Source: Methanothermobacter sp. MT-2
GTDB taxonomy: Archaea > Methanobacteriota > Methanobacteria > Methanobacteriales > DSM-23052
Assembly (NCBI GenBank): GCA_003584625.1
Contig: AP017647.1
Location: 435,501 to 499,500, forward strand
DNA length: 64,000 nt
Direction of reading: 5' to 3'
The notes below the pieces were generated by a model. The model saw only the letters and a program-made list of their open reading frames with translations. It was not told the DNA's origin and searched no databases. A program made the translations under genes and the position numbers. The first letter of the stretch is position 1. Every line of letters starts with the position of its first letter. Of the stretch, positions 17,587 to 27,787 are shown in pieces.

Positions 17587-20500
17587 TTATTCTAGTTTGT
17601 ATTCTATTGATATTAGTGTTTCCCTGATTTTTTGGATTTTTTCTTTTGAGGTTTTCCAGTATCCTCTTCTTTCAGTTTCGAGTAGTATTTCGCCTATTTC
17701 AATGGTGGCGAATGGATTGTTTTCTAGGAGTTTCTTTCTCATCTTTTGATCGAGTATTAACTTGTCTGCTACATTTTCATATATCCAGTTTTCAACTTTA
17801 TTTGTGGTGGCTGAAAATCCAAGTAAATATTCTATCCGGTCCCTGACATGTTTTGCACCGTGAAATTCATGCTTTAACATGCCATTTAACCATCTGGGGT
17901 TGAGTATACGGGTTCTAGCAGCCCTTTCAATCGTCTTGTCAAGATCTTCAATGTATAATTCCTCCTCGGTCGAATCTATGACTTTTATCGTGGCTTCTTT
18001 GCCTTTACACGCTTTTACTGAACTTGAAAGTCCGCCAAGGAATTCATAATAATGGTCAAGGTCTGTGACCTCATATTCAACATTATCTCTCTCTTGAGTT
18101 ACAAGATCGACACGAACTAACTGCTTTTTTAAGACTTCATCCTCTCTCCTTATACCATCTGGCAAGTAAGCATAGGACATACAATCCATGTAAGCATCTG
18201 ATAATTCTTCCTCCCCATCCCAAGAACTGTTTTCAATAAGCCGGGGGAGATTAGTAGCATACTCACTTGGTGAAGGTCCAAATATCCTTGCAAGAGACTT
18301 ATCTTCAAGATAATGTTTTCTTATGTAGTTCATTTCTTCTGGTTCGTTGAGTTCTGCTACTTGTTTGAAAGCCCTATTTAGCAAATCTATCTGAGTGCCT
18401 AGCGTATCCCTAAATATTCCACAGATATTCACCACCACATCAATCCTAGGCCTTCCAAGTTCTTCTAATGGGACTACCTCAAACTTTTTAACCCATGGCC
18501 CATATTTTCTTGTTAAGCGGAGCCCTAGAAGTTCCAGGATCATTGATATTGTGTCTCCACCGGTTTTGAGGGTTTCGAATCCCCATAGGATTATTCCTAT
18601 ACTTTTGGGGTATTCTCCATGTTCTTTTAGGTGTTGTTTGATTAGGAGTTCTGCGGCTTTGCGCCCTCTGTTTTCTGATGCTACTGTTGGTATTTTCATT
18701 GGATCGAATGCAAACATACTATAACCTGTGGGGTATGTTTCCGGATTTTTTATGGGATCCCCGCCCCGGTTGGGTTTGATGTACTCGGCATTTAAGGCTT
18801 TTATGAGCGATTTGCTCTCTGATGAGAAGTTGATGGTATTAGAGAGTTTTTTCACCCATTCTATGTAATCTTTCGGCAGGTACTCTGGGATTTTATCTTC
18901 TAGGATATTTTTCAGTGCTTTTTTGGCTTCTTTTTCCAACTTTTCTGGTGACGCTTTTTTGAATTTTTTGGATAGTATTTTGAGTATTGATGGATATTCC
19001 CTATCAAATCTTAAGACTCCTAAGAGATAATCTATTTTTTCTTTTAGGCTCCATTCTCTGTCCATATAATGTAGGCCTGATGGTATTAGGCGTTTTTTCA
19101 TCCTTTGGAGTTCTTTTTCGATTTCGTTCAGGTCGGTGGGCATGTTTAATGTTTCGGCTTTTTCTTTTATGAGTTTGAGGGTTTCTTTTTCTTTATCTTC
19201 TTTGTATTGTTCTATGAGGTCTTCAAGTATTAGATATTCTCCGTATAGGTCTGATGGTCTCATTGGAGGTGATGCATGTGAAATGCAGAGTGCATAGGAT
19301 CTTCTTTTTGCTATGGTCGATTCTGAGGTGTTACCGACCCAGTAATAGTATATGTTGGGTGTTGTGCCTATCAGGAGGTCTGAGTAGCATGAACTTGAAA
19401 GGCCTATTTCTTTGCCTGGGGTGAATTCCAGTGTTCCGTGCATTCCAAAATGTATTATGGCATCTACTTTAAGGATATCTTCAAGATAGTGGTAAAATGC
19501 TAGATATTGATGGTGTGGAGGCAAGTCCTTGCTATGGTAATTTTCTGGGTCCTCATGGACTCCCCTTGAAGGTTGCACACAAAGATATATTCTTCCAAGG
19601 TCGAGTATGGGTAATGTTATCCTCCTTTGGTCTGTCATTATATTTCCTGGGGGTTCGCCCCAGTATTCTATTATATTCTCTTGGATTTTTTCTGGGAGTT
19701 CGTTGAACCGTCTGGTATATTCTTCTATGTTGAGATGATAACCTGACCTTTCGAGGTATCTTGGAGTGTTCATGATACCATTTTCTAATAGAAGATCTTT
19801 AAGGTTTTTTTCTGGTATATTGACCTTGTATCCGTGTTTTTTAAGTTTTTTGAGGAACCTTTCAAGGCTTTTGAAGACGTCGAGGTATCCTGCATTCCCG
19901 AGATTGCCCTCCCCTGGAGGATAATTATAGATGATTATGGCGATCTTTTTTTCATGATTCTCTTTATTTTTGAGTTTTAACCAGTTAAGGATTCTTTTGG
20001 AGAATTTTTCCATTCTTTCAGGGACTACTTCAACTATTCTGACTTCTCCAAGGTCCTTGTCATCTTTTGTCCGCATAGCTGCCGTGAAAAATGGTTCAAT
20101 CCCACCATCTAATTCTGGTAAAGTCACAGCTAATATTACTTCCATCGGTTTAAGGCTTTCGTCGCGGGTCTCCCATTCATCAAGATCTGTCTCATAACCT
20201 CTCAAACATATAAGATAAGGAGCATTGATTTCTTCCAGTAATTGGTAGGTAATTTTGGGGTCGCCTCCATATGGGCCGCCGTGGAGTTGGAAGTATTGTA
20301 GGTTTATGAAGAGGTCGATGTCCATCATGTATTCTCTGAGGGCTTTTATGTTGTGTTCGATGCCGTCTGAGAAGACCATTATACAATTTACTTTACCATA
20401 GAGGTTTTCGTAGAGTGATTCTACGAGTGGTCTTGTGTCATCAAAGTGCATTCCACTATAGAATAGTATGCCAACCGTGTCTAGTTCCGGGTTGAAACCA

Positions 20501-21135
20501 GAGGCGGCCTTATATTCTTCTAAGTCTTTGTAGATTCCTTTGTATGGGTGGTAGAGTCCATATTTGGGCATTTTTTCTGGTTTAGGTATCTTTCCTATCT
20601 TTGCGTTGCAGTATTCTCTTAGTATGTAGAGTAGCATGTTTTTGAGGTTTTCAGGGTCGCCTTGTTTATAATATTCTAGGATTCTGAGCCATCTTTTAAG
20701 GTCTTCTTTGATTTCCTCTGAGCCATGGATTTCTATTATATTTTTAAGTTCGCCTTCTCTTATGAGTGGGTCTATATTGGCTCCTTTTTTCTGGAATTCT
20801 CTGATGAGTTCTTTCAAGTTTAGTTTTCCCATTCTTGTAAGGCTGAGTATCCTTTGGCTTCCCCAGACTAGTGAGATGACTGTCTTTTTTTCACCAGCTA
20901 ATAGGTGGGGTAGTTCTCTGCCTAGGCGTTCATCACCCCTTATATCAACTAGTATAACATCAGATTCCATGATATCCTTTTTTATATCATCTAGGGGCAC
21001 TTTTGGGTCCTCATACTTGTCGAGGTATATTTTCTTGATTTTTAGGATGTCCCCATACTTGTCCTTTATCTTGTTCAAGGCGTCCTTGAGGGATATTGTA
21101 TTATTTATTGTGGTGATTGCCAATATTTTATTCAA
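17587..21135 (-). CDS. CobN / magnesium-chelatase H-type large chelatase subunit
   Basis: About 1182 residues, the normal size for the CobN/BchH family, the porphyrin- or corrin-binding large subunit of ATP-dependent metal chelatases. Family landmarks include GMHFDDTRPLVESLY, a central HFGMHGTLEFTPGKE stretch, and GFETLKTGGDTISMILELLG. The TTG at 21135 is preferred over the ATG at 21156 because GGGAGGT sits directly before it with proper spacing. Neighbours are an ECF transporter and, at 23928-25712, the matching AAA+/VWA motor subunit. The metal (Co, Ni or Mg) cannot be read from sequence. Confidence 0.88.
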   Translation of the reverse strand: MNKILAITTINNTISLKDALNKIKDKYGDILKIKKIYLDKYEDPKVPLDDIKKDIMESDVILVDIRGDERLGRELPHLLAGEKKTVISLVWGSQRILSLTRMGKLNLKELIREFQKKGANIDPLIREGELKNIIEIHGSEEIKEDLKRWLRILEYYKQGDPENLKNMLLYILREYCNAKIGKIPKPEKMPKYGLYHPYKGIYKDLEEYKAASGFNPELDTVGILFYSGMHFDDTRPLVESLYENLYGKVNCIMVFSDGIEHNIKALREYMMDIDLFINLQYFQLHGGPYGGDPKITYQLLEEINAPYLICLRGYETDLDEWETRDESLKPMEVILAVTLPELDGGIEPFFTAAMRTKDDKDLGEVRIVEVVPERMEKFSKRILNWLKLKNKENHEKKIAIIIYNYPPGEGNLGNAGYLDVFKSLERFLKKLKKHGYKVNIPEKNLKDLLLENGIMNTPRYLERSGYHLNIEEYTRRFNELPEKIQENIIEYWGEPPGNIMTDQRRITLPILDLGRIYLCVQPSRGVHEDPENYHSKDLPPHHQYLAFYHYLEDILKVDAIIHFGMHGTLEFTPGKEIGLSSSCYSDLLIGTTPNIYYYWVGNTSESTIAKRRSYALCISHASPPMRPSDLYGEYLILEDLIEQYKEDKEKETLKLIKEKAETLNMPTDLNEIEKELQRMKKRLIPSGLHYMDREWSLKEKIDYLLGVLRFDREYPSILKILSKKFKKASPEKLEKEAKKALKNILEDKIPEYLPKDYIEWVKKLSNTINFSSESKSLIKALNAEYIKPNRGGDPIKNPETYPTGYSMFAFDPMKIPTVASENRGRKAAELLIKQHLKEHGEYPKSIGIILWGFETLKTGGDTISMILELLGLRLTRKYGPWVKKFEVVPLEELGRPRIDVVVNICGIFRDTLGTQIDLLNRAFKQVAELNEPEEMNYIRKHYLEDKSLARIFGPSPSEYATNLPRLIENSSWDGEEELSDAYMDCMSYAYLPDGIRREDEVLKKQLVRVDLVTQERDNVEYEVTDLDHYYEFLGGLSSSVKACKGKEATIKVIDSTEEELYIEDLDKTIERAARTRILNPRWLNGMLKHEFHGAKHVRDRIEYLLGFSATTNKVENWIYENVADKLILDQKMRKKLLENNPFATIEIGEILLETERRGYWKTSKEKIQKIRETLISIEYKLE

Positions 21136-21176
21136 AATAAAAGACCTCCCTACCATTTTTTTTGTTTTTCTGCAGG

Positions 21177-22544
21177 TTAATTGAATATGGAATTTATATC
21201 AGCTGATATTTGGCGTCCATTTTTAAGCATTAGGACATTGTCAACGACCATTTCGAGAAATTCAAGATCATGTGATATTATTATCAGGGACAAACCCATC
21301 CTTTTAAGCTTCTTTATCCAATTTACAAGCCGTTTCATGTTCTCCAAGTCCATCCCAGTTGTTGGTTCATCCATTATGAGAAGATTAGGCTTTCTTACAA
21401 GAAACACTGATATTAGTGTTCTCTGTTTTTCCCCGCCGCTGAGTGAATGAGGGTGCCTTTTCATCAGATGCTGGAGATTCATACTCCTTATAACCATAAT
21501 TGGGGGTTTTTCATTTTCCAGTCCAAAGGTAAGCTCCCTCTCCACGGTATCCATGAAGAGTTGATGATCAGGATCTTGCATCACCATACCTACACTACCC
21601 TTCAGTTCAATTTTTCCTTTGTCAGGTTTTAGGAGTCCTGTGATCAATTTTGCAAGTGTAGTTTTTCCCGAACCGTTAGATCCAACGATCCCAAGAACTT
21701 CACCTTCACCAAGTTCAAAGTTAACATCTTCAACTGAAAAACCATCCCCATAACTGTACGATACATTAGAAACCTTCAAAAGTGATTTCCAACCCATTTT
21801 TTGCGAATAATTCAAATTGTAAACCCTCTCAGGACGCCTTAAACCATATTTATCCCTGAAATCAGGATCTGAGAGTTTTTCACTGTCTGTATCTTCAACT
21901 ATCATCCCATTATCCATTACAATAACCCTTTCAAAAATTTCAGGGACCCTATAGGTGCGGTGATCAATAAGTATCAATGTTTTATCCCTCAGATTCCAAA
22001 GTATATTAAAGAAGTCATCAGTAGCTTTAGGATCTAGATTTGATGTGGGTTCATCCATCACAATCACTTCAGGCGACATTGCAAGCTGTGAAGCCACTGC
22101 AACCTTCTGCTTCTCACCCTCTGAAAGGTTAAAAACGCTCTCATATCTTTTATCCTCGAGGCCGACCAGCTGGAGCGCCTTTTCAACCCTTTTATCGATT
22201 TCATCGAGGCCGAGATTTTCCGCTCCAAGTGAAACTTCCTGGTCTACAGTGAGGGTGAAAAATTGTGATTCAGGGTTTTGGAACACATATCCAACGTCTG
22301 TGGCAAGTTTCCTAACAGTTACATTCCTGGTATTCTTTCCATTTACAATGATGTTACCTTCAAGGTTTCCCTTGATTATGTGTGGTATTATTCCTATGAT
22401 TGCTCTTGCAATCGTTGATTTTCCACTTCCACTTTTACCTGTTATGAAAAGAGATTCACCTTTTTTAACCTGGAATGTGACTTCTTTTAGGGCATTTTCT
22501 TTTTGATTTGGGTAAGTGTAGCTTACATCTTCAAATGATACCAT
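21177..22544 (-). CDS. ECF transporter ATPase with two ABC domains (CbiO-type duplicated)
   Basis: 455 residues with two full ABC cassettes in one chain: Walker A GKSGSGKST and GSNGSGKTT, signature-like LSEGEKQKV and LSGGEKQRT, Walker B VIVMDEPTSNLDP and LLIMDEPTTGMD. Energises uptake with the EcfT and S proteins encoded just upstream. The ATG at 22544 (MVSFEDVSYTYPNQKE) is preferred; a TTG lies two codons before. Fused EcfA1-EcfA2 ATPases are known, and here replace the usual two genes. Sandwiched between chelatase genes, so the cargo may be a metal or tetrapyrrole precursor (inference). Confidence 0.92.
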   Translation of the reverse strand: MVSFEDVSYTYPNQKENALKEVTFQVKKGESLFITGKSGSGKSTIARAIIGIIPHIIKGNLEGNIIVNGKNTRNVTVRKLATDVGYVFQNPESQFFTLTVDQEVSLGAENLGLDEIDKRVEKALQLVGLEDKRYESVFNLSEGEKQKVAVASQLAMSPEVIVMDEPTSNLDPKATDDFFNILWNLRDKTLILIDHRTYRVPEIFERVIVMDNGMIVEDTDSEKLSDPDFRDKYGLRRPERVYNLNYSQKMGWKSLLKVSNVSYSYGDGFSVEDVNFELGEGEVLGIVGSNGSGKTTLAKLITGLLKPDKGKIELKGSVGMVMQDPDHQLFMDTVERELTFGLENEKPPIMVIRSMNLQHLMKRHPHSLSGGEKQRTLISVFLVRKPNLLIMDEPTTGMDLENMKRLVNWIKKLKRMGLSLIIISHDLEFLEMVVDNVLMLKNGRQISADINSIFN

Positions 22545-22588
22545 GTCCAATTTATCACAACCACATATTCTTTGGTTTATCTTTGGAA

Positions 22589-23338
22589 TCAGGGGGTCAT
22601 GTAGGTGTATTCGATTATCTTTAGGGTAGTGAAAAATCCTAGGAGGATAAATACAAATGTAAAATCCCTGTACTCAAATTGAAGACTTTTTACCAGTTTT
22701 TTACCGGGATCGAAGCCCTTGGATTCTGCTGCGATCGCAACCTCGTCTGATATCTTCACAACTCGTATTATAAGGGGTATTATAAGGCCCCTGTAAAGGA
22801 GTGATGGTTTTTTTAGGATTTCAATCCTTGGAAGATTAACTCTCAGTTTAAGGGAGTCCCATATGGCGGCGGTTTCAAATGCTAGTGTAGGTATATATCT
22901 GAGGGCTACTGTGAGTGTGAATATGATTTCTCCAGGGATCTTAAGGGATTCAAGTGATTTTGCAAGTTTTATTGGTGATGTGGTGAATGCAAAGAAGAGT
23001 CCTGCTGCAGAGATTATGAAGAATCTTGCAAAAAATTGGCTTAAAAATCCTAGAGCATATTCAAGGTCTCTGTAAATGGCTATTATTATGACAATTGATA
23101 GAAACCAGAAGAACACGATGAACGATAAGAATGGGCTGGCTGCTCTTAGCGTCCCTGAATATGATATGAGAATGAGGAATACGATCCCCATTATGATAAG
23201 AAGCCAGATATTAGATATTATCACAGATAAGATGGTGGCTCCGATTATCACTAAGATCTTTGCGATGGGACTGATATCTTCAAAGATTCCCCCTTTATTT
23301 GTCCATATGAACGGAGAAAATATCTTGTTGAAATCCAA
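22589..23338 (-). CDS. EcfT energy-coupling transmembrane protein
   Basis: 249 residues with about five or six hydrophobic segments and the EcfT/CbiQ region ESLKIPGEIIFTLTVALRYIPT followed by the charged RGLIIPLIIRVVKISDEVAIAAESKGFD-type coupling helices that dock on the ATPase. The start is a TTG at 23338 with GGGGGT eight bases upstream. It lies between the S component and the ATPase of the same ECF transporter. Confidence 0.88.
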   Translation of the reverse strand: MDFNKIFSPFIWTNKGGIFEDISPIAKILVIIGATILSVIISNIWLLIIMGIVFLILISYSGTLRAASPFLSFIVFFWFLSIVIIIAIYRDLEYALGFLSQFFARFFIISAAGLFFAFTTSPIKLAKSLESLKIPGEIIFTLTVALRYIPTLAFETAAIWDSLKLRVNLPRIEILKKPSLLYRGLIIPLIIRVVKISDEVAIAAESKGFDPGKKLVKSLQFEYRDFTFVFILLGFFTTLKIIEYTYMTP

Positions 23339-23356
23339 AGGATTAAACCCCCACTA

Positions 23357-23908
23357 TTATTCCATCGCACCCGCCTTTCTGAGTTCGATTATAATCCCAT
23401 AACCTACAAGAGCCCCTAGAATCCCAAGGATTGCCACAACAACCGCTGAAACTATTATAAGTGCCGGTGCCAGCATAAACTTTGAGAAGCCGAATATAAA
23501 CGGTACAGTTAAAATCACCACGGTCTCAATAAATTTTGCAACACCAATGCCAGTGACCAGTGAATTCCTTGAAGAATATGCCCCATAAAAAGCTCCTACT
23601 GTAATATCACCAGCCAGACCTCCAAGAAAAGTTGCTGGTAAAAGTGGTAAGAATGCGGGCATTATGAAACCACATATTATCCCATTCACGAGGCCTATTA
23701 TGGTGAATGTTCCTATTTTCCCAACCTTTGCAAGACCAATACTTATTACTATACAAACGAAAAAGGCTGATGCAATTGATTTGAATGCATCGATTGGAGT
23801 TAAGGCTGACACGCCAAGAATTGTGATTGTTTGCACAATATACATGATTGCTATTATAAGACCTATAAAGGCAAGATCTCTTGTTGTGAAACTTTTGAAT
23901 TTGATCAT
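23357..23908 (-). CDS. ECF transporter substrate-binding (S) component
   Basis: 183 residues with about five or six membrane segments, starting at an ATG at 23908 placed six bases after GGGGAGGT. A central PAFLPLLPATFLGGLAGDI and GAFYGAYSSRNS loop resembles the MptD/Trep_Strep group of S components, whose substrates are largely unknown. It is the first transporter gene after the AAA+/VWA chelatase subunit. Substrate is inferred only from context: a metal, corrinoid or precursor. Confidence 0.75.
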   Translation of the reverse strand: MIKFKSFTTRDLAFIGLIIAIMYIVQTITILGVSALTPIDAFKSIASAFFVCIVISIGLAKVGKIGTFTIIGLVNGIICGFIMPAFLPLLPATFLGGLAGDITVGAFYGAYSSRNSLVTGIGVAKFIETVVILTVPFIFGFSKFMLAPALIIVSAVVVAILGILGALVGYGIIIELRKAGAME

Positions 23909-23927
23909 CTTCAACCTCCCCAAAAAT

Positions 23928-25712
23928 TTAGATTAATATATCGTCAAGGTAGAATATCGGTGCGTTGAACTTGTTCGCGATTTCTTCAAGGACTCCTATA
24001 TTGCGTCCTTTAGGCTCCGCATCCACGAATATTAGGTTTAGTTTTTTGAGTTCTGGGTAGAGTATTTTAAGGTCTTCTTCGAGGTTGGATTTTATGAAGA
24101 TATTGCAGCGGCCATCAGATATGACTATGATTGTGGGGGCTAGTTCCTTGTATTGGGATGCTAGTTTAGCTGCTTCCATAAGAGCTGGGGTTAATGGTGT
24201 TTTACCCCCTATTTGCAAGTTTTCAAGGGCTTCGTTGACCTTTGTAAGGTCTGTTGTGGGTTCGCTTATTATCTGGGCTTCATCGCCTTTGAATGATATG
24301 AGGCCGACTTTGTTCTTTTTTTCATAGGATTCTTTGAGTAGTAGCCATGCGATGGTTTTGGCGAATTTTATTTTTTTGTCGAGTTTCATGGAGGATGATG
24401 AGTCTAGTAGTATGAGGTATAGTGCTTCTGCTTTGCTTATTCTCACTTTTTCCATTAGGTGTTCTGGTAGTGTTTCCATGGGATTTTCTGGGTTTTCTCT
24501 TATGGCTTTTTTTATTGTTGCGTCGATGGCGATACTATCTGGGTTTGTGGTTTCTTTGGCTTTGATGTATTTGCCCCTTTTTCCTGTGATGTTGGCGGAG
24601 TTTTTGCCTTGTATGGTGCCTGTGAATTCAGCTATTTTCACATCTTTTTTGAGTCTTCTCTTTTTATCTATTTCGAAGTCGTCTTCTGGTTCCTCTATTA
24701 GTTCTTCGATTAGTTCTTCGTCGATTTCTTGTTCTTTTTCGAATGGTAATTGTTTTATTCTATGTTTTAGTGCGAGTAGCGCGGCTTCTTTCACATCTTC
24801 TTCTTTCACTTTTTTTCTTTGGTTGAATGCTGCTATTGCTGTGGCGGCTTTTGCTGTTATAATATCGGCTCGATGCGTCCTGATACCTAGGGCTGCTGAT
24901 ATTTTCACTATAAGTTCGAGAAGATCCTCTGAAATTTCAACTTCATCTAGGAGTTTTTTCGCGTTTAATATCATCTTTTGTAATCTTTTCTGTTTTTTTC
25001 GGAACTTTTCCTGGAATTTTATTGGGTTTTCATCGAATTTCATCCTATATTTTATTATTTTGAGTCTTTGCTGGGGGTCTGTTAAGGCTTTAATTTCTAC
25101 GCAGAGTCCGAATCTGTCAAGTATTTGGGGTCTTAGGTCGCCTTCTTCTGGGTTCATTGTACCAACTAGTATAAATTTGGATGGATGGGATACTGAGACT
25201 CCTTCTCTTTCGATGATGTTAACTCCCATTGCAGCTGCATCAAGCAGAACATTGACAACATGATCATCTAGGAGGTTCACTTCGTCGATGTAGAGTATGT
25301 TACCATTTGCACGGGCGAGTATACCAGGTTCGAGGGCTTTAATGCCTTCACGCAATGCCTTTTTAATGTCAAGTGACCCTACTACCATGTCTTCTGTGGC
25401 AGAGACTGGGAGTTCCACTATTGACATTTTCCTTTTTATGGTGGGTAGTCTGCCCTTCTGTTCAAGGGTTTTTTTACATTCTTGGCAGAGAAGATGGGTT
25501 TCATTTGGGTTGCAGTTGAATGTGCAACCGTCAACCACTTCTCTTGCTGGTAGTAGTTCTGCGAATGCTCTTACGGCGGTGGATTTCCCAGTGCCTTTAT
25601 CTCCTTTTATGAGCACTCCACCTATGGTGGGGTCGATGGCATTTAATATGAGGGCTTTTTTAAGATGTTCTTGTCCTATGATTGCCGTGAATGGAAACAC
25701 TGAAAATTTCAA
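23928..25712 (-). CDS. Fused BchI/BchD-type chelatase motor subunit (AAA+ and VWA)
   Basis: 594 residues. N-terminal AAA+ domain: Walker [11 protein letters not shown] (about 36-45), a CxxC-bearing insert ([15 protein letters not shown]), Walker [14 protein letters not shown] and the chelatase sensor [20 protein letters not shown]. An acidic linker ([14 protein letters not shown]) leads to a C-terminal VWA domain with a MIDAS motif DSSSSM and [10 protein letters not shown]. This combines ChlI and ChlD in one chain and would power metal insertion with the CobN-like subunit. TTG start at 25712, preceded by GGTGAT. Confidence 0.9.
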   Translation of the reverse strand: MKFSVFPFTAIIGQEHLKKALILNAIDPTIGGVLIKGDKGTGKSTAVRAFAELLPAREVVDGCTFNCNPNETHLLCQECKKTLEQKGRLPTIKRKMSIVELPVSATEDMVVGSLDIKKALREGIKALEPGILARANGNILYIDEVNLLDDHVVNVLLDAAAMGVNIIEREGVSVSHPSKFILVGTMNPEEGDLRPQILDRFGLCVEIKALTDPQQRLKIIKYRMKFDENPIKFQEKFRKKQKRLQKMILNAKKLLDEVEISEDLLELIVKISAALGIRTHRADIITAKAATAIAAFNQRKKVKEEDVKEAALLALKHRIKQLPFEKEQEIDEELIEELIEEPEDDFEIDKKRRLKKDVKIAEFTGTIQGKNSANITGKRGKYIKAKETTNPDSIAIDATIKKAIRENPENPMETLPEHLMEKVRISKAEALYLILLDSSSSMKLDKKIKFAKTIAWLLLKESYEKKNKVGLISFKGDEAQIISEPTTDLTKVNEALENLQIGGKTPLTPALMEAAKLASQYKELAPTIIVISDGRCNIFIKSNLEEDLKILYPELKKLNLIFVDAEPKGRNIGVLEEIANKFNAPIFYLDDILI

Positions 25713-25744
25713 ATTGGATCACCATTAAAAGATTATAATGGAAT

Positions 25745-25756
25745 GGGTATATAAAC
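25745..25756 (-). promoter_or_regulatory. TATA-box promoter of the chelatase/ECF cluster
   Basis: On the minus strand GTTTATATACCC lies about 35 bases before the first gene, giving a short leader. This is the only clear promoter upstream of the five co-directional genes 25712 to 17587, whose gaps are 4 to 45 bases, so they probably form one operon. Confidence 0.6.
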
Positions 25757-25889
25757 ACACAATAAAGTATTAACAGTTTAAATATGGAAGAAAAAATAGT
25801 AATACGGAGTGTGTGGTTTTCATAAAAAATCCTATTTTAACCACTACGAATATTAAGATCCCCCCTCTATAAAATAATGGGGTAAACAC

Positions 25890-26228
25890 ATGAATATACT
25901 AAAGGCTTTGAAGAAGGCTATAAGTGATGGCGAACCTTTCATAGACTTCCTAGATGCATGCAAAATAGTAGAAATTCCACTAAGAACCACTATAATATAT
26001 CCTGGAAGCTGCGGGGGCTTCGTGAACATAGAATACTACAAAGGACTTGACATTCTCATCATAGACCCTACAAGGCACTGGGGCGAAGAAAAAATAATCA
26101 TAAACGCTTCAAAAACAGAAAAAGCCCGACTATACCAGCCAAAAAATGGTAATATAACCAGGATGGACACCCTAACCAAGAATATCATGAAAGAATTCTT
26201 CGAACTCCTAGAAGTAGGAGGAGTATAG
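25890..26228 (+). CDS. Conserved-looking small protein of unknown function
   Basis: 112 residues, soluble, mixed alpha/beta. Contains a CGG turn (PGSCGGFVNIEYY) and ends in an acidic helix. No family recognised. A GGGG run lies about eight bases before the ATG. It is divergent from the chelatase operon and convergent with the small membrane gene at 26232, from which it is separated by three bases. Confidence 0.65.
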   Translation: MNILKALKKAISDGEPFIDFLDACKIVEIPLRTTIIYPGSCGGFVNIEYYKGLDILIIDPTRHWGEEKIIINASKTEKARLYQPKNGNITRMDTLTKNIMKEFFELLEVGGV

Positions 26229-26231
26229 ATC

Positions 26232-26561
26232 CTAAAATCCAAAGACGATCAAACCAGCAAAGACAAGATACAAGGCCACCCCCGAGGCCAAAGCCGGCCA
26301 GAAACCATGCCTGGGAGCTATATAGACAAGACAAATAAGATATAAGATCCATGCTGGTGTGAGAAGAAGCAAACCCCTAATATATGAGAGTACGGGGCGA
26401 ATACCAGTCTCCAGATAGATCATGGACAATGTAAGGACAGTTACAGAAGGAAACATCGCAATAAAAGCCGCTAATATACCTTTATTTTCACTTCCAAAAT
26501 AGGTGGTTAAACTTACAACAGTACCACCCAAGATAAAATAAAAAAGCAATTTGAGTTCCAT
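26232..26561 (-). CDS. DUF3147-like small membrane protein
   Basis: 109 residues with four predicted membrane helices (FYFILGGTVVSLTTYFG, FIAMFPSVTVLTLSMIYLE, LLLLTPAWILYLICLVYI, LASGVALYLVFAGLIVFG). Length and layout resemble DUF3147/GlpM-like proteins of unknown role. The ATG at 26561 is chosen because GGGTGGG precedes it by six bases; the longer TTG start at 26576 would place that motif inside the gene. Confidence 0.7.
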   Translation of the reverse strand: MELKLLFYFILGGTVVSLTTYFGSENKGILAAFIAMFPSVTVLTLSMIYLETGIRPVLSYIRGLLLLTPAWILYLICLVYIAPRHGFWPALASGVALYLVFAGLIVFGF

Positions 26562-26617
26562 CAAAAACCCACCCAATCAACCTTTTATCTTCTTTTTAGA
26601 GGGGAACATTTCCAGGA

Positions 26618-27697
26618 TCATTCTCTTTTCCTTGACATGAAATCCTTAAGTGATCTGAGCGCCTTAAGTTTATCCTTTTTTTCCAGTTTAGAATCATTGA
26701 TAGCATCTTCAAGGAACTGGATTGTATTATCATATACTTCTTTTTCTACTGGATAGGGATAACCATCTTTTCCACCATGTGCATAGGTATATTTTACAGG
26801 ATCCTCCCAACTTGGAGGCTCACCATAGACTAGATCTGAAAGGAGCGCCAAAGCCCTTATCTTCTTAGGACCCATACCCTTAACCAGGATTAGTTCCTCA
26901 TAGTTTCTTGGTTGTATTTCATAGACCTTCTGGAACACTTGCAAGTCCTTCTCTGAAAGAATTATTTCATGATGCGGTGGCATTTCAAGTATATTATAAT
27001 TATAAAGTGTTCTCTGACCTGTATATTCTTGTAAGCGCCCTTCACATACAATTTCTAAGCTGATGTTCCTAGCGCTTCTACTTTTAGTAGAGGTCATGTT
27101 CAAGACATTCTTTTCTCGGCTAGGACTTGCAATACCAGTATGTGGCTCTTCAACAAAACTCTCTAGGTTTTGGTTTGACCAGTGGTAGCGGCGTGCATAT
27201 CCACTATTATTGTTAAGTCCCTGTTGGATTACTGTCCATTCCCCATTTTCATCTACTATGAATGTATGATGATATAACTGGTATGAATCTTGTATACATG
27301 AATTATCGACCTTGGCCACCAATCGACTTGCACGAATCAAATCTTGGGATTCGATGTCGAAGAATTTCCCAGCATACTCTAGTTCTATTGGTGTTTTCCT
27401 TGAAGCCTTGCCTTTCCCACCAGCTACAAATATTCCATGCTCTTCTGGCCTGACAGCATTTTTCAGGGCGGCGCAGGTCGTTGTCGTGGTCCCTGAGGAG
27501 TGCCAGTCAAAGCCGAGTATGCAAGAAAATGATTGGAACCAGAATGGGTCAGAAAGTCGCATTAAAAATTCGCGACTACCATGTTCCTCTATTATGATAG
27601 AGGTTATGGCATTGGCAAGTTTCACCATCCGGTTAAATAGCCACCTTGGAGCATGACCACCATGAAGTGGCAGGTTAGCATGGCCTGTTCTCCTCAT
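26618..27697 (-). CDS. DUF763 family protein
   Basis: 359 residues opening MRRTGHANLPLHGGHAPRWL, the hallmark of DUF763, followed by LGFDWHSSGTTTTTCAALK and a C-terminal helix-hairpin-helix-like VKGMGPKKIRALALLSDL. Family members are widespread in archaea and thermophiles; function not established, with a nucleic-acid-related role suggested by the HhH motif. The gene is complete, with ATG at 27697. Confidence 0.9.
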   Translation of the reverse strand: MRRTGHANLPLHGGHAPRWLFNRMVKLANAITSIIIEEHGSREFLMRLSDPFWFQSFSCILGFDWHSSGTTTTTCAALKNAVRPEEHGIFVAGGKGKASRKTPIELEYAGKFFDIESQDLIRASRLVAKVDNSCIQDSYQLYHHTFIVDENGEWTVIQQGLNNNSGYARRYHWSNQNLESFVEEPHTGIASPSREKNVLNMTSTKSRSARNISLEIVCEGRLQEYTGQRTLYNYNILEMPPHHEIILSEKDLQVFQKVYEIQPRNYEELILVKGMGPKKIRALALLSDLVYGEPPSWEDPVKYTYAHGGKDGYPYPVEKEVYDNTIQFLEDAINDSKLEKKDKLKALRSLKDFMSRKRE

Positions 27698-27787
27698 AGG
27701 AAAAACACCTAAAACTTTAATCTTATTATGTTTTCGCTATAATATCAATTTTAGGATATTGTAGGTCCTATGATGGCCAATAGTTAA

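Noticed and set aside
24334-25263. 309-codon antisense frame across the chelatase motor gene
   Set aside because: Ser and Phe-rich shadow of the Glu/Lys-rich coding strand; the sense frame has all AAA+ and VWA motifs.
17587-25712. Naming the cluster as a Ni-sirohydrochlorin (coenzyme F430, Cfb) or cobalamin operon
   Set aside because: None of the specific F430 or corrin-ring enzymes is present here; family membership alone does not fix the metal or macrocycle.
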